Source of the DNA: Lenisia limosa | Lineage: Eukaryota > Breviatea | Length of the DNA: 26,609 nt | NCBI GenBank assembly: GCA_001655205.1 | Contig: LPNZ01011572.1 | Span: 1 to 26,609 of the forward strand | Direction: 5' to 3' | In this document: positions 1 to 9,218 of the stretch, in pieces | Position numbering within the stretch: position 1 is the stretch's first letter | How the letters are laid out: the number at the start of each line of letters is the position of its first letter | Translations under genes and position numbers: made by a program | The notes under the pieces: generated by a model | Database searches by the model: none | Told to the model about the DNA's origin: nothing | What the model saw: the letters and a program-made list of their open reading frames with translations, nothing else

Positions 1-28
1 CCCCCCCCCCCCCCCCCTAATCCTCCAG

Positions 29-121
29 ATCAAGACGTACTACAAGGCCCGTGACGCCTACGATCTTGCTGTCCAGGTCTATCTCAAGGACCACGACCTC
101 ACTGAGCTTCCCAAGCTCTAG
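29..121 (+). CDS. 3'-terminal exon of an unidentified protein (partial)
   Basis: A pyrimidine-rich 3' splice site (TAATCCTCCAG) is followed by 30 codons and a TAG. The peptide begins IKTYYKARDAYDLAVQ and ends DHDLTELPKL. Nearly all codons end in C or G, unlike the more mixed usage of the other genes here, which suggests a well-expressed housekeeping gene. The rest lies off the left edge behind a 17-C run, which is probably the border of an assembly gap. The fragment is hydrophilic and looks helical. It is too short for me to assign a family, so no function is claimed. Confidence 0.65.
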   Translation: MKTYYKARDAYDLAVQVYLKDHDLTELPKL

Positions 122-1709
122 ACTGATTTATTGCCGATAGTGTTTAGATTTAGCTCTGCACTTTATCTTGGTTACCATATTGAATAGAAAGCAGAGCATA
201 TCCCATTACTGCTAGTTGTTGTTGAATTGCCTTGTCAAGTGAGTGATTTCAAATTGATAAATTGATTGAGGTCTGATTGAGGTGCCATAAAAAAGCCAAC
301 AAGTAAATACGAGGGTTTGCATGATCATTAGATCTACCCAAATAAGAAAATCTCAAAAAGCACATTCTAATCCAGTTTAATCTGTTCCTCATAGTTATAT
401 GAATTTATGAAGGTTCAATGAATAATAAAAGAGCAATTTGACCCCGATATAAGTCGTCCCCCTTGTCCGCCCGCTGTAACCCTCTGCTCTACAAAAGAAA
501 CTGGTATCTGGGCCCAACCATGGAGTAACATTGGCAAATCTAAATATCGACTTGATGGATAGCTGGGTTTAACCGGTACAACTTTGTACTTTGGACTGAA
601 GTTGGAAGCAAAGATTATGATGAGAATTTGCAAAGCTAACCTTTCTGGAACAATAGCTTCAATTCATATTGACAAACCTTCTAAGAGATGGGTTTCTTGC
701 TTCATTGTTCCCAATTTATCGCTATTCTAACGATATTTATTCTAATAATACACCTCTCTCGAGAAGCAATGAATATGTGTATGTTTCTGCTTCCCGTTTC
801 CAGTATCAAGTACTATTCAACTAACCTTTGCCAGAGATGGTGACCTAAAATGAACCCCCTCGCATTGTCACTTCCTTTAAATTCCCCAAAACCACCGTAG
901 GTTTTTTCAAACGGAGGGAGACAACTGACTTACGCTTTTTTTTTTTTAATACCCTTCTACACTTTTTTCTTAGTTGATATGAGAGATTATAGATTAGAAA
1001 AACAGTGCTGCAGAAGAGCATAACTTACTATTCTCCTCTAATTACACCAGCTTCTTACAACATCCCCCCTCACCCATACGCACTGTCAACATCCGCCATC
1101 TCCCTTACTTGTCAACATCCGCCATCCTCCAACTGTCCAGTACCCGGTCAACTTCACTCGCATGAACTAATGATATTTAGGCCTCGCTACTTCCCTTCCT
1201 CGCCAAAAACCGAAAAACCGAAGGTAAAAAAGGGGGAGAAGGTGTAGATTTATATCTTCTATAGTAATATATAGCTGTATTTTATGACACGCGAACTGGG
1301 TTATAATGAAGATAAAATCCTAAGACTCTACAGAAGCCCAACAATATACCATCTTTACAAGTTTCAATGGGTGTATTACCCATCTGATGATTCATTTCTA
1401 TTGTTGATTAAGATTCAGGGAAGTTCACAAACGCTATCAAGTGTTCCTCGCCTCAACTTTGCAAATAGAACAGCTCCAGCTTCACTGTATGGATTATATT
1501 AACTTCTGACAGTGTTCACTTTTTATGTTTGAAAAATATTGAGGTACATCAATATAATTGCACAATAAATCTCATATATTATTTGATGAATTCAGTTTCA
1601 TCTTAGGTTCGTCTTGTCTTTTTTTTATTTTTTTTATTTTAGCCTTTTGTATTGTTTATTTCACCGCTTCTTCCTTTTCTGGTTTTTCTTTTCTCACACC
1701 TCAACCCAG
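122..1709. other. gene-poor stretch between the left-edge gene and the first tentative exon of the cyclic-nucleotide gene
   Basis: No convincing exon chain was found on either strand. The first 100-200 bases after the TAG are probably 3' untranslated sequence. A GC-richer island at about 1060-1230 contains a 17-bp direct repeat (TGTCAACATCCGCCATC at 1084-1100 and 1110-1126) and could be promoter or 5' untranslated sequence of the next gene. An ATG at 1169 starts 18 codons that end at a GT donor (MIFRPRYFPSSPKTEKPK). Its phase does not join the next candidate exon at 1710, so I do not call it. Confidence 0.5.
1084..1126. repeat. 17-bp direct repeat, two copies 26 bp apart
   Basis: TGTCAACATCCGCCATC occurs at 1084-1100 and again at 1110-1126, separated by a short pyrimidine-rich spacer. 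It lies in a locally GC-rich, pyrimidine-rich segment upstream of the tentative 5' exons. It could be a duplicated regulatory motif or simple slippage. Confidence 0.6.
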
Positions 1710-3455
1710 ACAACGAACTAAGGCTCCAGCATCCCCTAGAAAAGGAGCATGTTTGAAAGGGAGAGATAATGCAGGCAAATCCCCACGAACCCCCAGGAAC
1801 AAACATGTGAGTTCTCAATTCCGTCCATTATTCCCAGTTGCCTACGTTCTCAAGAATAGTAGACATTATGTTAAATGATATTTTTCTGCAGTAGTACTTC
1901 TAATTGTAATATGTCTTGCATGAACACAAAATCATCATAATACGTTCCATGGCAGACATAAACAGGAAATGATAAAACTTTCTTTCTTATTTCTATGTTC
2001 CTATGGATTCTATTTCGGTCACAATACCACTCACGTATTACAACTATTTATTGGGATTCTTTTGTGAGATCCAATCATTCTGGAAATCAAAAGCCTACAA
2101 CATTTCTGATCAATATAGGCTTGGAGTAACACGGGGTGGGGAGCGGATAAGTGGGGAGGAGCCCTTCGGTTAGTTGATGACACGTTTGGAGGAAACATCA
2201 CACCATCCGGTGCTATTACGCGACTGTCCAAGCCGAAGCCTGAGGTAAAGCAAGTCGCGGAAGTGTCTCTTATTCCGACAGTGACGTCATCGGTGGATGT
2301 GAGAGGGATTTTTACAGTTACAAGACCTTCAATTTAAATTTAATCTTAATCTCATTCTTCTTATTTCCTGAATTACGACTTCCAATCGCTGTACAACACA
2401 GTTGTTACTCTTGATTTTTAATTTTTGCATTTGAGATTTTCCACTCCTAATTCATCGTGTCCAAAAGAAAAAGAGTTACCCCGCGTAGGCTGCCATCCAT
2501 CCCGGTACGACCAGGAGGAAGATGTCAGCTGAAGGCCTCGGGGCCTGGCCGAGTTACAACGGACCAAGGAAACGGCTCACTCGCGAACAGTCTCAATCGG
2601 GCAGCTTATCACAAGGTTAGTGGGGGGGGGGGGCTTAAGATCAACTGATGACATATACCATCCAGACAGTATAACAACCGAGTGGGGGAGTCTGATTAAT
2701 TTTATTTTCAAAAATTGTACGCAATGGGGAAATTAGGAGTGGATTGTTTTTGATATAATACATCTCCTCTTCCTTTCTAATTTAGTGAAACCGTTGTGAA
2801 AGATTCAGGAAATGGCAATACATAAGGACATCAGTATAAGAATCTAGTACCTGGAGTATTGACGATACTTTGGTATCCAAAAAGAGAGAACAGATTGCTA
2901 CGGCTCCCGGTAGCGTCCATATAACTCTGAAAGTTGAAACTCCTAAAATCCGGTTTCAAAAATATATCAGTTCAAATTAATGAATGATGAAAATGGAAAA
3001 GCGATAACAATAGTTTCACGTAAAAAAAAGAGTAAATCCACCCCAGAAATTTTCCCACTGCAGAAACATTTTTCCCATCTCCTCCAGAACCCACGTATAA
3101 AACTGCTTGGCAGCACTTTTTACCTCCCTCTTGAAAGATCATGCAGAGTACGTCCTGAAGCCACCGCTACAAAGGTGGCAAAACCTTGCTGTCGAAAGCG
3201 TCTAAAAATGTGACATGGTAAAATAAATACCATAAGCAGCCTTGCTTTGGAGGATCTTGGCAAGTTCAAAAAGCATGTCGATCTGAGGAGCCTTGCTGAG
3301 GAGCAATCTCTACAAATGGATTAATATCGGAACGAGAGAATTCTATCTGTAATGGCATCTTGTTTGGTTTTAGAGATCGAATCCGATACTGCTCCAGGAG
3401 GGCGGAGGGATTTGGAACGAAATCATGTTTCTTGCGATGACACTCACGAACTCTG
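1710..3455 (+). CDS. tentative 5' exons of the cyclic-nucleotide-binding protein
   Basis: The exon at 3810 opens with a splice acceptor in phase 1 and has no usable start, so coding exons must lie upstream. Five candidates join in phase: 1710-1806 (excellent acceptor CACACCTCAACCCAG and donor GTGAGT; basic peptide with SPRKGACLKGRDNAGKSPRT), 2174-2244, 2468-2615 (Arg-rich, KRVTPRRLPSIPVRPGGR, ending at donor GTTAGT), 3088-3174 and 3374-3455. The last ends in phase 1 as the 3810 exon requires, with the intron crossing the N-gap at 3531-3637. The predicted segment is basic and low in complexity, as is common for the disordered N-terminus of such proteins. The chain is weak evidence: each junction has about a one-in-three chance of matching, no start codon is identified, and the two last exons overlap a long open frame on the other strand. 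The 1710 exon is the best supported. Confidence 0.35.
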
Positions 3456-3682
3456 GTAATACCATAAGGACTTTTTCTGAGAGTGTCATTCTCCTCTTTA
3501 GCTATCATTTGAAAAATGGGGGGGGGGGGGNNNNNNNNNNNNNNNNNNNNNNNNNNNNNNNNNNNNNNNNNNNNNNNNNNNNNNNNNNNNNNNNNNNNNN
3601 NNNNNNNNNNNNNNNNNNNNNNNNNNNNNNNNNNNNNAAAGACAAGTCCAAAACCTTTCCCTGGACTGCTGGGAACACTCAT
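2967..3682 (-). CDS. alternative: opposite-strand open reading frame, possible small gene
   Basis: On the minus strand an ATG at 3682 starts MSVPSSPGKGFGLVF, which runs into the N-gap. Past the gap an uninterrupted frame of about 83 codons (3266-3517) contains HDFVPNPSALLEQYRIRS and PNKMPLQIEFSRSDINPF. Further along, a minus exon-like segment (FRQQGFATFVAVASGRTLHD) lies between an acceptor ending TTTTTAG and a donor GTAAAA. Across that donor a phase-compatible stretch runs to a TGA at 2967. Joining the long frame to the later exons would need introns of about 30 nt, shorter than any other intron here. I therefore cannot decide between this and the plus-strand exons at 3088-3455. No family recognised. 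Confidence 0.3.
3531..3637. other. assembly gap (N), preceded by a G run
   Basis: 107 undetermined bases directly after a 12-G run. If the plus-strand model is right, the gap lies inside the intron between the exons ending at 3455 and starting at 3810. Confidence 0.95.
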
Positions 3683-3809
3683 TGCTATGTATTATTACTA
3701 CTAGCTTATTTACCATTCGTTTGTCAACGACTTGATTTTGGCTTATTCTTTTTCGGTCCTATCACCACGCCTTTTAGTATTTTCTCTTTTTACTCTTCTT
3801 ACATTAAAG

Positions 3810-6800
3810 GACCGAAACCTCCCTCTTCCTCAAAACTGTTCAACACCGACAATATCCTGGAGCTGAGCCTCGAAGATGATGTCAATAAAGATAGCGAAGA
3901 CGGTGATTTATCAAGGTGAGAGGAGGGGTTTCGTCTTTTTGAAAAATAGAAAAAAAAAATTCAATGAAGCCCCTCATTCATTCATGTATATAGTCTTGAT
4001 ATTTTTTTTCATCTTATGTTAACAGAATCAGTAATCAACCTCAGGTTTCTTCACCAGTCTTTCATCACTGATTTCACGCATGTAGTCTGGACGGCTCTTC
4101 TGAAATGCTGAAATCATCTGAGTATCTCCCGCCGTCATCCACGTCAATTGACGAGGAACGAGTTCTGTACACAGACGTCGGCGAAATGCACCTTCGAATC
4201 CCGTGTTTGCTTCATGTTGGTGTCTCGAAGAAGACTATGGTAGGCTTCTTATTTGTTTAACCAAATAGACAGATTTTTGGATATTTTTGGTAAATGTTGA
4301 GAGCTTGCCTTCACCACTTCCATTCTTCACTTCCCAGGTCAATATATCCAAGGGAGTTGATGCCTTTACCAAATTAGCGTAAGTTATATCTATTACAGTA
4401 GTAGCATATTTTTATTACAATGGTTAATGCCCAAAAAAATTTGCCTCATGTAATATTCTGTGTCTTCGTTCACAAAAATAACCAGCTCAATATCAATATT
4501 TTTTTTTTGGAAATTCAGTATGCTTGCGACCATAGGGAAGCCCTCTGTCTTTAATATTTACGAATTTACTAATATTCAATATGATATGCATTGACAATTT
4601 TCTAATATCTTCATTTATGTTGTGGTAGTGGTGGTGGGGGTCACTATTGTCTTAAGCAATACTCACAAACCCAACATCATATATAACTTCTGTGATCGTA
4701 TCCCTAGACTGACACCTGCTGAACTGAGCACTGCGGCAGCGGAGGTCGAAGAAATCATGTATCCTGGTATGTGGTCAGTTGAGATTGCTTTTGGGGGAGG
4801 CAATATGAGAGGGAAAATACGTGTAGTATTGCACGGTTTTCTTCTTTTTTTTTTTTTCAAAGTAGGGCGTGATATTTAAGTATTATTGTATTTCTTTTGA
4901 TTCTGTAGCGAACTCCATTGTGTTTAAACAAGGCGATCTGGGGCAGCTTTGGTACGTCATTCGAACCGGAAAGGTAGGTAAAGTGTTTCATGAAGGATAA
5001 CCATTTATTACTCGTTTTTTTTTTATATATACAGTATATACACTGTATATCGGCTTCACATTTGCTTCACAGTACCTTCCTAAGTGACTTTTTTACCAGC
5101 AACTCATTGTTATACAAGCTAAAAACATCAACGAGAGAAAGTTAACACTTACCATTATTTCTTATTTTGAAGGTGGTGGTGCTGATGCGTCGAGCCAGAG
5201 ATCCCAAAAACCCTGAACAAATCCCCCCATCGGACAGTATCACTACCCTTGGCCCTGGGAAAGCTTTTGGAGGTTAGAATGTAAATATTTGATGCATACT
5301 CACTTAACAATGCAAGAAGCCTTCTTGCGAAATATAATGTTGCAGAAATTGCTCTTCTCAAGGACTCGCCCCGCACCGCTTCGATTTGCACTCTCAAGCC
5401 CACGACTTTCCTAACCCTGACTCGGGACATTTACGACCGTTTGGTCAGATCGTCGCAAGAGAAAGAGGTGGGACGTTGAATGCGGGCCTTGATGAGCATT
5501 TAGAGAAATTACCCAGTTTTTAAGAAATACAGTCTGATCAAAGAACAATCTTAAGAGACTATATCATGTATACATATCATATGATATGTATACATTTCCA
5601 TTTTGTATTCCCAACGTTCACAAAAGAATGAATTTATCGATAAATATCGATATTTTACTTGTCTTTTTCGGACCATAGAGAAGCACTTACTACTATAACC
5701 TCTGCCGCAAAGCTCAAAACTATTAATAATATTACTTAATAGGCAATGTGAGACTGACTTGGCATTAACTCAACTCACTGTTTTAGGCACGGAAGTGCTT
5801 TCAGTTCTTTTTGACCCACCCGAGTTTGGACAATGTTCCCAATGATCAGGTCTGCACCCAAAAAAGAAATACCTTATACATCGCACCTAACCAGTTGTAC
5901 ACAAGTACTGTATCAAAAAGTTCATAAATGGTGTCCTACGTATTGAAGTGGTATTGTTTGAAACAGATTCACGCAAATCGGGTTGTTGGGAAGAGACAAG
6001 CTTTGGAAGGATAATCCCTCATGAGAGCAGAATATTCAATTTGTTCGATACCCTTGGGATATTGTTAATGCCAATCACCCTCTCTATTTTTCTAATGACA
6101 TAGGTTGCGGCACTCTCCAATTTGGTTTCATTCCGCTCAGCTGAACAAGGTGCTCCATTATCCTGGTGAAACTTTTTTTTTTTTTTCATATTGCTAAATA
6201 TGGAACATTAGTTACACTTTGGACTCGGTGTAATTCATTGAAATGCAACATTTGAAGTGAGGCCTATTGTCATGCTCCATTTCAAGCACCTTATTCAAAT
6301 TTTTTCAATTAATTTCTTCAAAAAAATAATTGCACGGAGTCGTAGTTACACTAGTTACACTTGTTACACTTGTGATCATAATATGTATAGTTCATTTGAA
6401 TTGTGGAGCTACAAATGAGTTACCTCCTATTGGAGAAAACCTCTCACATTCCAGGCGAAGTCGTGTGCAGTCAAGGGTCCCCTTCACCAGGACTTCTTCT
6501 TATCAGAACGGGTTTGCTATCCTTCTTTTTGCCCGGTAACCCACAAAAATATTGCAGAATCCTCCCAAATATCCAACACACAAAATGCTTGGGGTTTTTT
6601 TTGGCAAGAATGATTGTATGCTCATCCTCCAGGTTGCTGCGATATATTGAAGAAGATGACCATGCCTCAGGATGCGTTTGAAGGAAACCCGAGTGTCGGC
6701 ATCTCGCCCCGACCTGCTGGTAACAGAATCTCAACAATCAAAGTGAGAACTGCCTCACATTCATTTCATTTTTTCACTTGAATTGTTAAAACAGTCTGAT

Positions 6801-8560
6801 CAAGATGCTCTTTTTGTTTGATATAGAACATTCACAATTTAGATTGGAGTGTTTTCACCAGAGTATTTCTTCAATGTTCCGCGTTCAATGACCGTAATTA
6901 CTCCCGATGCCACTGTGAGAGGATCTTCAAAGAGCAATGGGTTTAGGAATAATCTAATTATCGAGAAAAGACTGAATCAGGGAATCAGCTACAACAATGA
7001 AGAGCAATTTTACAGTATATTATTTGTTGATTGGGTAATGTAAAACATTATGAAACCATATGTGAAGAACCGCCTATAATCGTCATTTACTTCAACATAA
7101 AACTAGGGCTTCACTTTGGTTGGAAAAAGACTGATAAAATGACGATATTTATCGAAGATTTATCAGAAATTCTATATTTTTTGAATCTAAGTGAAGCTCT
7201 ACATACACCCATTATACAAACACTCTTCACCCCGTAGTGGCCAGCCACCCTTCGTGTCTCCAGTAAGTCGGCGGAAGTAGCCGTGCTGTCGCATGCTGAC
7301 TTCAGTCGTTATGTTCACCCAACGACCAAATCGGTGGGTTATCCCCTTCTCCAGACCAATTCCCCCTCATAACCTTCCATACCCCTTCCATTTCTCTTAC
7401 TATTTTCCAGATTTGAGAGCATAAAATATAGAAATATGACGGTACTATTAGTTTTTTTGATGATTGTTTTCGTTTTTCGCTTGGGTAACTTGAACACAAT
7501 CTGTACATACTTATCCAAACTATCATATAAGCGTGATGATGTGACTCAGGGACTGCATTTGATGACTCACCTCTACGTTTTAACCTAAACATCCATGTCT
7601 TTGAAACAATAGTCTTACAACTAACATTGTAGGGAATGTACAAAGCATCTTTTTCAATGCCTTCAGAGGAGAAATGCCTTGAAATGCTGAAAATACAAAA
7701 AGAGACAAAATCGTGGCAGAAGGTGGGAGTTAAAGGTGTTCTGAAACCCAAACGGTGAATACTCCCAAGCTTGAATCTCATCTTTGCAGTATAAAGACGG
7801 GTTGCTCTCCCCAATCCTGCAGGAAAGACCTGAACCTGTGTCACCCTGGGTTCCCCCCTCAGCGTCAAAAGTACTCTTCCCCCCTATCAAGGTTGGGAAA
7901 GCTTATTTGGCAAGATTTTTAGAATGTGTAACAAGTTTTTTTGAATTTGTAAAAAGTTATGCTTATTTATAATATCATCAATATCTAAATATTTTCTCGC
8001 AATAACTCAAACCTATGAGCAATATATTCATATTTACCATCTCATATAGTATATCATAATCCCAAAATTCAGAAGCGTTACTCATTTTATTCCTTAGCCT
8101 CCCCGACGAAAAACGGTTTCGGCTTCATCTTCCCCTCAGTATAACGCAGAAAGCTCTGCCAGTGGTGCAATGGTCTGCTGCTCTGTTTAATGGGATAAAT
8201 GGATATAAAGAGCTAATTGTATGGTATTCCTTTCTAACAATGTTTCAATCTATCATATAGACAAATCGGCTCGTATCGCCACTAATTTACCCTTTTCGCA
8301 GACTTTAGTCCAAGTTGGCGACTTTGTCCTTCGAAAAGTGATAGAGCCGAGCGGGGAGTTGCCACACGTTCAAGAACGGAAGAATCTGCTTTCACAAACT
8401 CGACCCACTGCAGCACAATTACCAAAAAGGTACACTAGAGTGTCATTATTATACTTCATCAGATCAAGAATATTTCAAAAATGAACTCCACGTATGGTGA
8501 ATGATTATTTGGATGGCATATGCTGCTTCACTGACTCTTCAGCCATCGTCAATACGATAG
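3810..8560 (+). CDS. protein with two cyclic-nucleotide-binding domains (17 exons, 5' end incomplete)
   Basis: Exons: 3810-3915, 4086-4239, 4338-4378, 4708-4766, 4909-4973, 5173-5272, 5346-5467, 5787-5849, 6104-6165, 6420-6535, 6633-6742, 6843-6914, 7633-7722, 7790-7891, 8098-8164, 8302-8429 and 8543-8560 (TAG), about 490 residues, all phase-consistent. The first cNMP domain has the beta-barrel signature FKQGDLGQLWYVIRTGKV and a phosphate-binding cassette, FGEIALLKDSPRTAS. Both ligand-contacting residues, Glu and Arg, are present, so cAMP or cGMP binding is likely. The second domain starts PGEVVCSQGSPSPGLLLIRT. Its cassette region (IGVFSPEYFFNVPRSMTV) keeps PRS but lacks the FGE motif, so it is probably degenerate. 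The N-terminal part is acidic and Ser-rich; the tail is Pro/Ser/Arg-rich and probably disordered. No kinase, channel or other catalytic domain is visible, so a regulatory subunit or cytosolic sensor is the inference. The junctions at 6165/6420 and the last exon are the least certain. Confidence 0.85.
4480..4544. repeat. truncated MITE relic (right end) in an intron
   Basis: The right end, AAATTCAGTA...GACCATAGGGAAGCCCT, matches the right half of the element at 20412-20510 (AAATTCAGTC...GACCGTAGGGAAGCCCT). The internal AATATCAATATT is also related. No left terminal repeat was found. It lies in the intron 4379-4707 of the cyclic-nucleotide gene. Confidence 0.5.
5566..5595. repeat. perfect 30-bp palindrome in an intron
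   Basis: The 15-base left arm ATGTATACATATCAT is followed directly by its exact reverse complement, with no loop. It lies in the intron 5468-5786 of the cyclic-nucleotide gene, about 40 bp left of a MITE relic. It could form a cruciform in DNA or a hairpin in pre-mRNA. Confidence 0.9.
5630..5686. repeat. degenerate MITE relic (right end) in an intron
   Basis: AATTTATCGATAAATATCGATATTT is followed about 20 bp later by GGACCATAGAGAAGCACT, which resembles the right terminal repeat GGACCGTAGGGAAGCCCT of the element at 20412-20510. The left end is not visible. Confidence 0.4.
6344..6372. repeat. three tandem copies of a 9-bp motif
   Basis: TAGTTACAC TAGTTACAC TTGTTACAC is a 9-bp tandem array in the intron between exons 6104-6165 and 6420-6535. 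It is a simple microsatellite-like repeat with no evident function. Confidence 0.7.
6915..7632 (+). other. longest confidently spliced intron of the cyclic-nucleotide gene (718 nt)
   Basis: Donor GTGAGA follows the second-domain exon and the acceptor ATTGTAG precedes exon 7633. The intron holds the MITE-like element at 7105-7200. Joining the flanking exons is in phase (…PDAT + GMYKASF…). An additional in-phase exon cannot be excluded. Confidence 0.6.
7105..7200. mobile_element. 96-bp MITE-like element in an intron
   Basis: The ends are inverted repeats: left AGGGCTTCACTTTGG, right (reverse complement) AGAGCTTCACTTAG. The internal sequence ATATTTATCGAAGATTTATC resembles that of the element at 20412-20510 (ATATTTATTGAGAATTTATC), so both belong to one family. 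No clear target-site duplication is left, indicating an older insertion. Confidence 0.6.
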
Positions 8561-9218
8561 CTGATGTGAAGTCCTTGTTTTATGTCAGACTCGAGTGGAG
8601 TCATAATGGTGATGTATTTATTTAATGTTTCATTTGACGGGTTTCAAAAACTAAAGAACCATCGGCAGCTTAAAACAAACGCTGATTTTGGGTGTTTAAT
8701 TTGGGGGGGTTCAGCGTTAGGGGGGTTTTGTCTTTGGGTGTTTTTGTGTATATATGTGTTTAATGTTGGGGTTTCAAAAGGTTACTCCACCCTTGAAACC
8801 TGAGTTTTAATTTTTAACTCGATTGATCGTCACTCGAAAGGAGCTTACACAGTGTGTACGGCTATCAGTGTAATCTGTGCCTGACTAATTGCACCTCTCT
8901 TCTCCTAAACGCTCACCTGCCTACGTACCTCTGCCCCAATATGTCAATCATTTATCTTTGCCTTTTTCAGACACACAGAAGTTTGGCCGAAAAACACAAA
9001 AAAGGAAAAAATAATTTGTATTTAAGTGTATTTCAAAATGGAAATGGTGAATGGTCTTTTGTGTATAAGTGTGTTGTCGTGTGAAAAAAAGACGATGCAG
9101 GGAAAGTGGGAAAATTCAGGGGTGCGCATTTACAAAAGAAATATTTTGAATAATAACCCTAATGTACAAACATTGAAACACAAAATGCCAAAAAAATAAA
9201 CGAAAGAGAAACAAAACA
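8561..9218. other. intergenic region between convergent genes, G-rich segment
   Basis: It separates the stop codons of the + strand cyclic-nucleotide gene and the - strand RND gene, so it should hold both 3' untranslated regions. A G-rich stretch at about 8689-8738 has four runs of three to seven Gs separated by T-rich spacers and could fold as a loose G-quadruplex on the + strand transcript. No ORF with splice support was found. Confidence 0.5.

Noticed and set aside
415-633. 72-codon open frame on the minus strand
   Set aside because: It starts at TTG, has no splice or promoter support, and lies in AT-rich sequence just past the 3' end of the first gene.
4190-4205. tRNA T-loop-like sequence CTTCGAATCCC
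   Set aside because: It lies inside a coding exon and no cloverleaf arms could be found around it.
7302-7868. 188-codon open frame on the minus strand
   Set aside because: It is antisense to exons 7633-7722 and 7790-7891 of the cyclic-nucleotide gene, whose phases and splice sites are consistent; the translation resembles no protein.
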